The translations under genes were made by a program, and so were the position numbers. Positions 15,238-23,249 of a stretch of 64,000 nt of DNA are shown here, in pieces. The notes under the pieces are model-generated. The model did no database searches, was not told where the DNA came from, and was given only the letters and a program-made list of their open reading frames with translations. The DNA is from Pseudobutyrivibrio ruminis HUN009 (GTDB taxonomy: Bacteria; Bacillota; Clostridia; Lachnospirales; Lachnospiraceae): assembly GCF_000703005.1 (NCBI RefSeq), contig NZ_JNLH01000001.1:337501-401500 (forward strand). Direction: 5' to 3'. The number at the start of each line of letters is the position of its first letter. The first letter of the stretch is position 1.

Positions 15238-16140
15238 TTAGTTACTCATTAGAGCTTGGTATTCGCTATATGAAAGTAACTCACCTGATTTAGAAAGAAT
15301 AATTTTTGCCTTGTGAGCCTGTGACTTTAAAAGGTTCTGCTCGAGTTCCAACACAAGCATAGTGAATGCACTATCAGTCTTGCCATCACGATTTCTAGCT
15401 CTGCGGTGAGCCAGTGTCTCTTCCGGTGTGCTGTTGAGAAGGATTGGAATATCCACGCCTTCATAGTTATCACTATTACCATGTGTCCATTCAATAACTA
15501 GAACTTTTTTGTTTGTAAAATCAACTTCATCATACCAAAGTTCAGAATCGGTTCTACCCATTCTCTTAAGGTAGATCTTATCCTGGCCGGATTTGAAAGC
15601 CTTAACAATACCAGTTACTTCATCGAAATCAATTTCGTTTGTAGTTCCAAGATAGCCTGTGAGTCCTTCTCTACCAGCATCAAGGTAAGCCTTCATCCAT
15701 GGATCAGTTGAAACATGGTCCGCTGAAGCATCTGTCTCCTCCTGTTGCCAAGCTCTAAGCTTGTCGAAGTGTTCAGGTGTTGCTTCGTTAGCCTTTACAA
15801 GGCCTCTTACACCGCTAGTTCTAAAGATGCGAAGTCTTTCTGCATCGTTGTACATAGGAATTCTTCTAGGATAGTTGTCTCCTGACATTGTATAAGCACC
15901 AATGCCCTTCTCATTCAAGAAATAAGAAATGAGAGACGCTGTCTCAGACTTTCCTACTCCTGAGCCACCGCAAACTGCTATGACAGCTCTGCCGTCCTTT
16001 GCGATAACCTCATCTAGCATGCCCTCAAGCTTCTCCATAATAAGAGTTGCCTTTCTAACATGCTCCTCACCTATTTCTACCTTGTCACCTGGCATATCGC
16101 CATGTGGAAGTGCCTCGTATTGTTTAAGATCAATAGCCAT
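15238..16140 (-). CDS. P-loop kinase of unknown substrate
   Basis: A 300-residue P-loop NTPase with Walker A motif CGGSGVGKSETA (about residues 56-67) and a YTMSGDNYPRR segment resembling the substrate loop of uridine kinase/phosphoribulokinase or APS kinase proteins. VLVIEWTHGNSDN would hold Walker B. Related genes are often labelled adenylyl-sulfate kinase, but no ATP sulfurylase or sulfate gene is nearby, so I leave the substrate open. It is upstream of the GH13 phosphorylase on the same strand, which makes a sugar or sugar-acid substrate plausible. Good AGGAGG-type site before the ATG. Confidence 0.7.
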   Translation of the reverse strand: MAIDLKQYEALPHGDMPGDKVEIGEEHVRKATLIMEKLEGMLDEVIAKDGRAVIAVCGGSGVGKSETASLISYFLNEKGIGAYTMSGDNYPRRIPMYNDAERLRIFRTSGVRGLVKANEATPEHFDKLRAWQQEETDASADHVSTDPWMKAYLDAGREGLTGYLGTTNEIDFDEVTGIVKAFKSGQDKIYLKRMGRTDSELWYDEVDFTNKKVLVIEWTHGNSDNYEGVDIPILLNSTPEETLAHRRARNRDGKTDSAFTMLVLELEQNLLKSQAHKAKIILSKSGELLSYSEYQALMSN

Positions 16141-16271
16141 AATAATATCCTCCTGCTCACTATAGATATGACATAAACAACACGCAATAAGTATACCAAA
16201 ATATATTTAACGTTAAACCGCTTTAACCCAATTTTATTTAATTTACCGAAAAATCTGTCTGAATGCACAAA

Positions 16272-16305
16272 CAAAAAAGCTGCCACACTTTCATAGTGTG
16301 ACAGC
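16272..16305 (-). terminator. terminator after the acidic lipoprotein gene
   Basis: Minus-strand stem GCTGTCACACT/AGTGTGGCAGC with loop ATGAA and a six-T run, just after the stop of the gene at 16324-16989. Confidence 0.9.
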
Positions 16306-16323
16306 CTAATTAAAAGCTAATGA

Positions 16324-16989
16324 TTAAAGAGAATCTTCAAATTCATCAATACCTTCGTCGCTGATGTAATCCTCGTACTCATCAATATATTCATTTGTGT
16401 TATCAATCAACTCATCGATTGAGAATGAGCCTTCGAAAAGAACCTCATCTGCATAGTGAGTGTAATCTGTGCAAACGATATCAACATCGTAATCTGCACT
16501 ATCCAACTCATATCCTAAGATAATTGGAATAGACTCTCCTGGTTTAATTTCTGCATAGTTAAGCTCTGATGTACCAGAAATGTATGCTCTATCAAGAGAA
16601 ATACCATCCTGCTTTACTTCAACATTAACTACACTCGCAAAATCCATTACCTCATCAGAGTTGTTTGTGAACTCACCAACAAGGTAAACAATAACTACAT
16701 CATCATAATACTCATCTGTTCCAAGTAATGCTGTATCAACATTAAATGCGTACTTGCTTGAAGTATCAATTGTGCCTGCTACGATAACATCGTCATCATC
16801 CTCGTCGTCCTTAGACTTCTTCTTTGAATCCTTGTCATCGTCCTCGTCATCATCCTCATCATCCTCGTCTTCTTCAGAATCTGCTGACTGTTCAACCTTA
16901 TCCTTGATAGCAGAAGATTTGCCACATCCTGTTACGCCAAATACAAGTGCAAATGAAACAAGAAGAGCTGCTAATAATCTCTTTTTCAT
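16324..16989 (-). CDS. DUF5067-type lipoprotein with a long acidic linker
   Basis: A 221-residue lipoprotein. The signal sequence ends in the lipobox VTGCGK, so the mature protein is anchored at the outer face of the membrane by Cys-22. Residues about 38-68 are almost entirely Asp and Glu with a central lysine cluster, a spacer likely stretched by GAT/GAC repeat slippage. The C-terminal domain (VIVYLVGEFTNNSDEVMDF, DGISLDRAYISG) matches DUF5067, an Ig-like fold of unknown role. It is 11 bases downstream of a second DUF5067 lipoprotein and forms an operon with it. Confidence 0.8.
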   Translation of the reverse strand: MKKRLLAALLVSFALVFGVTGCGKSSAIKDKVEQSADSEEDEDDEDDDEDDDKDSKKKSKDDEDDDDVIVAGTIDTSSKYAFNVDTALLGTDEYYDDVVIVYLVGEFTNNSDEVMDFASVVNVEVKQDGISLDRAYISGTSELNYAEIKPGESIPIILGYELDSADYDVDIVCTDYTHYADEVLFEGSFSIDELIDNTNEYIDEYEDYISDEGIDEFEDSL

Positions 16990-17000
16990 ATTGGCCTCCC

Positions 17001-17828
17001 TTATTTAACCTGGATTTCCTTTTCCAAGATTACTGCCTGATCAAAGCTCTGTCTATCTGTAAGCTTGATTTCTACATTTGAATCGCTAGTAAGCTCGAAT
17101 ACTTCACGAACCTGAATGCTTGCACCAGACTTGATGTCTGTGTATACATTGTCATCATCCATATCCTCACGTAATGGGTGATTGTATGGAAGGTATCCAC
17201 GCTGAAGAGCTACACCATCCTGGAAGAGTTCCTCTGTAACTGCAGAACCAAAGCTTGTAGCCTCATCAGAATCATTTGTAAATGTGTAATCAATAACTAC
17301 GATGTTTGTTCCTTCTCCATCATCTGTAACTGTTACATTGTCAATTGAAACATCAAATTCGCTCTCAGAAACCTTAGCCTCGACATCAGCCATTGAAATA
17401 GTCTCATCAAGAACGCCTACAGTTTTGTAATCCTTGATTGTGTATGATGTTAATTCAAGTTCAAGTTCTGAATCCTCATCATAATCAACACCTGAGATAT
17501 CAAATGCTGCCTGAACCATTCCAGATTCGCCACTCTTAATCTTTCCATCGGCGATAGCATATGGGTTGTCAGATCCTAAATAAGATGTGCTAAGTGTTGT
17601 GCCATCAAGAGTAGCTACAAGACTATATGCAACTGTGTAGTTGTCTAAATATGAATCTGTGTTGTTTGTAGCATCAAGATTTACAACCAATGCTGTTCCG
17701 TCGTAAGTGCCACATGTAAAAACCTCGTCAACTGTTGCCTCGTACTGTGGGGTAGAGCCTTTACCACATGCTGTGAATAGTGAGCCTGCCATAAGAACTG
17801 TGGCAGCTAATAGCGTTACTTTTTTCAT
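17001..17828 (-). CDS. DUF5067-type lipoprotein with two repeats
   Basis: A 275-residue lipoprotein with lipobox LFTACGK. Two similar Ig-like halves are visible: residues about 30-125 (TALVVNLDATNNTDS...) and about 150-275, the latter with VVIDYTFTNDSDEATSFGSAV and FQDGVALQRGYL, the DUF5067 signature. The ATG at 17828 is chosen since AGGAGG lies 6 bases before it; an ATG two codons earlier touches the ribosome binding site. It is followed by the shorter DUF5067 lipoprotein. Role unknown; extracellular binding is likely. Confidence 0.8.
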   Translation of the reverse strand: MKKVTLLAATVLMAGSLFTACGKGSTPQYEATVDEVFTCGTYDGTALVVNLDATNNTDSYLDNYTVAYSLVATLDGTTLSTSYLGSDNPYAIADGKIKSGESGMVQAAFDISGVDYDEDSELELELTSYTIKDYKTVGVLDETISMADVEAKVSESEFDVSIDNVTVTDDGEGTNIVVIDYTFTNDSDEATSFGSAVTEELFQDGVALQRGYLPYNHPLREDMDDDNVYTDIKSGASIQVREVFELTSDSNVEIKLTDRQSFDQAVILEKEIQVK

Positions 17829-17914
17829 AATCATCCTCCTAAACGCTTTTTTTCTAATTTTATAGCTAGTTAATTTTATATCATCTTTGAACTTATTTCA
17901 ATAAATTAAGACAA

Positions 17915-17952
17915 AATAAAAAAAGTCGATGAGTAATATTACACATCGACTT
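17915..17952 (-). terminator. terminator of the chemoreceptor operon
   Basis: Minus-strand stem AGTCGATG/CATCGACT with a 12-base loop and a T7 run, 12 bases after the stop of the binding protein gene. Confidence 0.9.
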
Positions 17953-17963
17953 TATCCAGTCTA

Positions 17964-18965
17964 TTATTGAACTTCTGACACATTTGAAGCGTCTACTGGA
18001 ACAAATGGAACCAGCACGTATTTCAAATCATCTGTAGCCCCTTCAATTGATGAAATTGACTGCCCTTTTGCCAAAGCTGCACATGCATTTACCGCCGCAA
18101 CTCCCTGGCCCTGGGCATCCTGTAATACTGTCATATACATATCGCCCGCCTTGATTGAAGCGCATCCATCTGCAGTTGCGTCTACTCCTGCTACAAGGTA
18201 CTTCGAAGGATCATATCCATTATCCTTAAGCCACTTAACTGCACCGAGTGCCATTGTATCGTTGTTGCAGAAGATTGCATCAAAGCTTTGATTTGTAAGC
18301 TTAAACACATCAAGCTTCTCATATGCCTCTGTATCTGACCAGTTTGCATGGTCCATAAATACTATGTTTGCATCTACTCCATTATCACGGTAAAAATACT
18401 TGATAGCATTTGTTCTACCAATGGCTCCTGCATGGCCTTTCTCGCCCTCTAGAATCACAATATTCATGGATGATGGATTGCCAAGCTTATTCCAAACATA
18501 TTCAGCCTGGAACGCTCCAGCATCCTGTTCAAAAGAACCTGCATAAATATATTTGTCTGCCTTTAAATACTCTGAACTAGGCTCATTGTTTACAAATACG
18601 ATAGGTAAATCTCCTGCTGCAATTTCCATCTGAAGTGCAGTAGAAATATCAACGATACGACAGATAATTGCATTGTACTTTCCAGATGCCGCTGCTGCTT
18701 CAATCATGTGAAGCTGGTCATCTGTACTGTTGCCACAATACTCAGTTGTTACTGTTGCTCCAGACTCTGCTGCAGCCTCATTTATAGCATCACTAAGTGC
18801 TGCTCTGAAAGTATCATCAACGTCAGGAATTGAAAAATAAATATTTGTTCCCTTTGCTGAAACCTTTCCTGAAGACGAATTAGCACTTCCACATCCAACC
18901 ATAGAAGCTATAGCTAAAACGCCTATCATTGTCATACATAATAGTTTTTTAATCTTTGATTTCAT
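17964..18965 (-). CDS. orphan periplasmic sugar-binding lipoprotein (ribose/galactose type)
   Basis: A 333-residue substrate-binding lipoprotein. Lipobox SMVGCGSAN is followed by a Peripla_BP_4-type domain: NIYFSIPDVDDTFRAAL at the start, then AAAASGKYNAIICRIVD, LPIVFVNNEP, DAIFCNNDTMALGAVKWL and VAGVDATADG, all typical of ribose/galactose-binding proteins. No ABC transporter ATPase or permease is near. Instead it follows a chemoreceptor by 13 bases. It may hand ligand to the receptor for chemotaxis, as galactose-binding protein does with Trg in enteric bacteria. The start at 18965 follows a GGGGG site; the upstream frame overlaps the receptor gene. Confidence 0.85.
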   Translation of the reverse strand: MKSKIKKLLCMTMIGVLAIASMVGCGSANSSSGKVSAKGTNIYFSIPDVDDTFRAALSDAINEAAAESGATVTTEYCGNSTDDQLHMIEAAAASGKYNAIICRIVDISTALQMEIAAGDLPIVFVNNEPSSEYLKADKYIYAGSFEQDAGAFQAEYVWNKLGNPSSMNIVILEGEKGHAGAIGRTNAIKYFYRDNGVDANIVFMDHANWSDTEAYEKLDVFKLTNQSFDAIFCNNDTMALGAVKWLKDNGYDPSKYLVAGVDATADGCASIKAGDMYMTVLQDAQGQGVAAVNACAALAKGQSISSIEGATDDLKYVLVPFVPVDASNVSEVQ

Positions 18966-18978
18966 GCCATAGCCCCCT

Positions 18979-20973
18979 CTATATCTTGAATTGCTGAACA
19001 TAAGCTGAAAGTGTATCTGATGTACTTGCAAGCTCATGTGAATTGTCTGCAACGTCCTGGCTGCTGGCAGTGATACTATTTGCCTGCTCAACCATGTGAT
19101 GACTTGTTTCAAGGATTTCATCAGCACTAGCTGCCTGCTCCTCTGAAATAGCTGCAACGTTGCCTGCAACATCATCAACCTTTTGGACATCCTGAATCAT
19201 TAAATCAAGCAATTCATTTGACTTTTCAATATTCTGGTAAATCTGATCAAATGTATCAACGGCTGTATCGATAAGTTGGCTGTTTGCATCGATGTTTTCG
19301 GCACTTGCCTCAGCCTGTTCAACTACGGAATTGATAGCCTTCTGAACATCATTTATAAGTCTTGATATATTATCTGCACTTGCTGCTGAATTCTGTGCAA
19401 GCTTTCCGATTTCACTTGCTACTACTGCAAATCCCTTTCCAGCCTCTCCAGCTCTTGCAGCTTCAATTGAAGCATTAAGAGAAAGAAGATTTGTCTCGTC
19501 TGCGATTTCTGCAATCAAACCAACAATCTTTGTGATTTCCTCTGATGCTTTGCCAACATCATTAATCTTATTAACAAGCTCATCGTTGCTATTTTTGATA
19601 CCCTGCATAGCAACAGAAAGCTGTTCCATATCATCTCGGCCCTTCTTACTGATTTCAACTGTTTCCTTCATGCTGGCATTAGCCTGATTAGAATTCTCCC
19701 TTGTGTCAGAAACAACCATAGCAAGAGTTGTAGCGTTTTCTGCAATTTCATTAACTGCCACTGCCAACTGATCAACAGTACTATTTAAGTTCTGCATAGC
19801 ATCTGCCTGTGAACGTGATGCCTCAAACATATCTTTTGAAACTCTATCAGAGTTGTCTGACTGCTCTTTAAGCTTCTCAGACTCCTCATTAATTGTAGAA
19901 AGCATGGTGCGCATTGATTCCACAAATTCACTAACCTTGCTTCCCATCAAGCCAATTTCATCATCGCTCTCCTGCTTAACCTCGATTGTGAAGTCGCCAG
20001 CTGACATATCTGTAATGTTCTTTGTGATATGTCCAAGTGGAGCAATAACTTTGGATACAAGGAGGTTGATCATAATTACTATAACAATTACTGCAATAAT
20101 TCCTACTATAATAAGGAGATTTGTCAGCATCATTACATCCTTAAGGATGACTGAATCTGCAATATATGAAACAAGCACCCAGTCTGTTCCCTGAATCTCG
20201 CTAAATGCAACTTCATATCCATTCAATGCAACTGTATCGTACTCTCTAGTCTCAAGCTTTTCTGCGATTGATGCCATTAGCTTGTCACTATCTGAAGTTG
20301 TAAGAGTAGTAGATATACGTTCTGGATCTCTGTGGGCAAGAATGGTATTATCTGACGCATCGATAAGGAATGATGCTGCTGAATCCATCTTTACTCCTGA
20401 GTTTACAATGATACTGATTTGGTCAAGAGATACATCTGCCGCAATTACTTTAAGCTCACCACTGCCATCATTTAAGATACCAGATGCACTAATTACAGAT
20501 TTGCCTTCATCATTTGTATAGGCTGTGCCGTAGTTCATGTTTACTCTAGTAATTCCCTGTTTAAAGAAATTTTCTTCTGTAGGATTTGCAACTCTTAAAC
20601 CTGATGCACTTGCTGCATAAAATCTCCCATCCGCTGTTGCAACGTATGGGCCTTCTGTACAATATTTATTGTATCCATAAAAGGAATCAAGAATTCTCTG
20701 CAATCCCTCTTCATCTGGCTGGGTCTTTTCGATTACTTGTTTTACTGTTGAGAAGTTTTCAAGATTTTCGTCGAGCCAGGCTTCGATATTATCTGCCTGA
20801 TTAGAAATTGATGAATCTAATTGTGCCGTTGCCATGTCTGTCATGCTTTTTCTCGAAAGAACTGTCGCTATTCCAACTAAAACGAGAATAGTGACTATTA
20901 CCACTGGTAAAAGCAAAAAGATTAACTTGTTCTTAATCTTCTTTTGTCTCATTTTGTTTTTTGTGTTTGCCAT
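18979..20973 (-). CDS. methyl-accepting chemotaxis protein with Cache sensor
   Basis: A 664-residue chemoreceptor. A membrane segment at about 15-38 is followed by an extracellular double-Cache domain (about 40-270; NYGTAYTNDEGKSVISASG and STTLTTSDSDKLM are typical), a second membrane segment near 280-303, a HAMP domain and a long coiled-coil signalling domain. The tip contains EIADETNLLSLNASIEAARAG and GKGFAVVASEIGKLA, the kinase-coupling hairpin. It would control CheA and sense small ligands outside. It is transcribed with a small protein before it (2-base gap) and the orphan binding protein after it. Confidence 0.95.
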   Translation of the reverse strand: MANTKNKMRQKKIKNKLIFLLLPVVIVTILVLVGIATVLSRKSMTDMATAQLDSSISNQADNIEAWLDENLENFSTVKQVIEKTQPDEEGLQRILDSFYGYNKYCTEGPYVATADGRFYAASASGLRVANPTEENFFKQGITRVNMNYGTAYTNDEGKSVISASGILNDGSGELKVIAADVSLDQISIIVNSGVKMDSAASFLIDASDNTILAHRDPERISTTLTTSDSDKLMASIAEKLETREYDTVALNGYEVAFSEIQGTDWVLVSYIADSVILKDVMMLTNLLIIVGIIAVIVIVIMINLLVSKVIAPLGHITKNITDMSAGDFTIEVKQESDDEIGLMGSKVSEFVESMRTMLSTINEESEKLKEQSDNSDRVSKDMFEASRSQADAMQNLNSTVDQLAVAVNEIAENATTLAMVVSDTRENSNQANASMKETVEISKKGRDDMEQLSVAMQGIKNSNDELVNKINDVGKASEEITKIVGLIAEIADETNLLSLNASIEAARAGEAGKGFAVVASEIGKLAQNSAASADNISRLINDVQKAINSVVEQAEASAENIDANSQLIDTAVDTFDQIYQNIEKSNELLDLMIQDVQKVDDVAGNVAAISEEQAASADEILETSHHMVEQANSITASSQDVADNSHELASTSDTLSAYVQQFKI

Positions 20974-20975
20974 TT

Positions 20976-21224
20976 CTATCTCCTGAATCTTTCTGTCTCG
21001 TATTTAGCTCTAGTACGTACACAAACCTTTAAGTCCTGTAGTCTTGATTCGATGTCCCCATCATCGATTACAACATCAATGGATGATGCCATGTTATCAA
21101 TAAGGAGATCATCAAAATCCATTGTTGGTGTTGCAACCAAAAGCTTGTATTTGTCCTCGAAGGAATCCGCATCAAGGAATTCCAATAGTATTGGATTTAC
21201 CTCTTCATTCTCTAGCTTTTCCAT
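20976..21224 (-). CDS. small acidic protein preceding the chemoreceptor, 82 aa
   Basis: An 82-residue soluble protein beginning MEKLENEEVNPILLEFL, rich in Asp and Glu (ASSIDVVIDDGDIESRL) with a basic tail. No domain is recognised. It has GGAGG before its ATG and ends 2 bases before the chemoreceptor start, so translation is coupled. It may be an accessory factor for the receptor, but this is inferred from position alone. Confidence 0.6.
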   Translation of the reverse strand: MEKLENEEVNPILLEFLDADSFEDKYKLLVATPTMDFDDLLIDNMASSIDVVIDDGDIESRLQDLKVCVRTRAKYETERFRR

Positions 21225-21268
21225 GTAATTTCCTCCTATAAAAATTTTCTATCAAAATAAAATTGTAT

Positions 21269-22279
21269 TTAAAACTGGTTTGTATAATATATATGTCTTG
21301 CTAAATCCTTATTTCCAAAATCTACAATAATAATTCCATAGCTAGTATCATCTTTTAACTGGTATTCCATCAAAAGTTCATTTAATGTATTTGCGTATCC
21401 ACGTGGATGTCCAATCTTTCCATCGCCACTCGTACTAACAAAATTCAGAAACAATGTATTCTCATCTGCCTCGCAGTTTTCAAGTCCATCTACGATTGCT
21501 TCATACTTGTCCTCAACGTTGTATTTATATCGATCCTGTATCCACGCTCTGTAATTGTTATACACATAAAGCTCATATGGAATATCGATAGGTGTATTAT
21601 TATCCTGCTCCGCCCACTGCATATTAAGGCCCATCATATCTGTTGCAGCTGCATCTGAAAATCTTGTAGCAAGCACAATACGCCCTCTCACATCACTCAG
21701 CAAAGGTATTTCATCTTCTGTGTACCAATAATCTTTATTAGCACTAATCTGTTCAGTTAATAAATTTTGGATATCGCTTACCGAATGGTCATCGTCTTCT
21801 ATCTTGATATTTACAATAACTGTCTCTGTAGGATACTGCTGCAAAAAGCTATATACATCAGCACACACATCATCAAAATATAGATAATCCGAAAATAGAT
21901 TGCCATCTTCATGACAGCTGGCAAAATTATGTACCATCTTTACTTTATTTGTCTTTTCGTCTAAGGCAACGCGAAAATCTAAATATCTATAGCCATTATC
22001 TAACTGTTCAGAAACATCAGTATCCTGGCATCTCATCACATACCCCAACATTACATTTCTAGCACAACTATCATGTGTTCCAGGAATAGTAATTTCTGAT
22101 AAGTAAAGGTCGTCAGACAGGTTGCCCATCCAACTAGTTGTATCGGCATAAGGAACGGATTCATCAATACTTACGCTTGAATAAGTGTCATCATCACTTA
22201 CAAAAAGTACCACAAGAATGACTACTATAATTGCAATCATTATACCGCACACAATTCTAAAGATTCGTCCTTTTCCCAT
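21269..22279 (-). CDS. membrane-anchored PI-PLC X-domain protein
   Basis: A 336-residue protein with an N-terminal membrane anchor (IVCGIMIAIIVVILVVLF) and an extracellular phosphatidylinositol-specific phospholipase C domain. The two catalytic histidines are in ITIPGTHDS and VKMVHNFA; the GYRYLDFRVAL and ETVIVNIKIEDD segments also match. Members cleave phosphatidylinositol or related glycolipids. The ATG at 22279 is selected because AGGGGG precedes it; upstream ATGs lack a site. The substrate in this organism, which probably lacks phosphatidylinositol, is unclear; host or plant lipids are possible. Confidence 0.82.
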   Translation of the reverse strand: MGKGRIFRIVCGIMIAIIVVILVVLFVSDDDTYSSVSIDESVPYADTTSWMGNLSDDLYLSEITIPGTHDSCARNVMLGYVMRCQDTDVSEQLDNGYRYLDFRVALDEKTNKVKMVHNFASCHEDGNLFSDYLYFDDVCADVYSFLQQYPTETVIVNIKIEDDDHSVSDIQNLLTEQISANKDYWYTEDEIPLLSDVRGRIVLATRFSDAAATDMMGLNMQWAEQDNNTPIDIPYELYVYNNYRAWIQDRYKYNVEDKYEAIVDGLENCEADENTLFLNFVSTSGDGKIGHPRGYANTLNELLMEYQLKDDTSYGIIIVDFGNKDLARHIYYTNQF

Positions 22280-22368
22280 ATGGTACATCCCCCTATCTCC
22301 ATTTTTTCTTATGCTCATTTTACCATTTATTAGTGACAAAGTCTTATAGTTTCTTTAAAATATAGCTT

Positions 22369-22629
22369 ATGATAGAACGAAAGAGACTCCTTTCAATAGG
22401 ATATTACAAAAAAGCTCCCTCATTCACAGGAAGCGATGGCAACAAATGCTACAAAATTCAAAAATTAAGTGAAGAAGGTGCTGATGACAAATTCCAAGCA
22501 ACCATCTGGCCTGGCCCATTCAGCTCCGAAAACACGCCCGACGAAAAAAAGCTCTCAAACACTGCCCCCTTTACCGAGGACGGCCTCCAAGAGCTGGTAG
22601 ACTGGATGAATTCCACCCCCGTAGAGTAA
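22369..22629 (+). CDS. small conserved hypothetical protein, 86 aa
   Basis: An 86-residue soluble protein beginning MIERKRLLSIGYYKKAPSF and ending ELVDWMNSTPVE. Its IWPGPFSSENTPDEKK and FTEDGLQELVDW blocks recall a small family I have seen in Lachnospiraceae with no known function. No clear ribosome binding site is visible, so the start is uncertain. Unusually, its last seven codons form part of the left arm of the inverted-repeat element at 22607-23244, and its 3' half is C-rich and T-poor. Confidence 0.55.
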   Translation: MIERKRLLSIGYYKKAPSFTGSDGNKCYKIQKLSEEGADDKFQATIWPGPFSSENTPDEKKLSNTAPFTEDGLQELVDWMNSTPVE

Positions 22630-23244
22630 CCCTCGCGGTTTGCTTGCACCTGGGGGCTTCGGACTCCCCTGCCTGCCCGGCACAATCACAGATTTAGGAT
22701 TATCTAAATGTGTAGTCGCCCATATTTATTAGTAGGTGTTCTTACAAAGTTTTACAATTCTATCGGTAAGGTATGCCCTAGACGGACATTCTTTACATTA
22801 AATTATCAGCTGTCTAAAGCTAGCTTTGTATTAATTACTATTTGCTTTGTAGTGAACTTAGAAAAAATAAAAGAGATATTTGATATGGATTGGCAGCTGC
22901 CGCTAGGACGGCGGCAGCAGTGGTCACTTGAAACAGGACGTTGAATGTGCCACGGTGCCAATTCATACAAATATCTCTTTTTTATTTTTCTTAGTGAGCG
23001 GAGTAGCAAAAGTAATAATACAAAGACTAGTTTAGACTAGCTGATTATAAATATTATTTTTGTCCGTCTAGGTCACACATTACCTTCGAATTGTAAAAGC
23101 TTCGTAAGTACACCTACATATGGGAGACTTTACACATTAAGATAATCTATAAATCTGCTCAAATGATGCAGGGCAGGCAGGGGAGTCCGAATCCCCCAGG
23201 TGCAAGCAAGCCACACCACGCTCTACATACGGCGGTGGAATTCA
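22607..23244. repeat. long inverted-repeat element family 1, copy 2 (core 22872-22978)
   Basis: A 638-bp imperfect palindrome between convergent genes. Near its ends a stretch of about 37 bases starting GCTTGCACCTGGGGG (left, about 22645) pairs with one ending CCCCCAGGTGCAAGC (right, about 23206) with one mismatch. TGAATTCCACC at 22607 inside the small plus-strand gene pairs with GGTGGAATTCA at 23234, eight bases before the stop of the GGDEF gene. The 107-bp core is nearly identical to copy 1. At its inner stem ATTGGCA/TGCCAAT replaces ATGAGCA/TGCTCAT of copy 1, two compensatory pairs. Confidence 0.82.
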
Positions 23245-23249
23245 GACGG

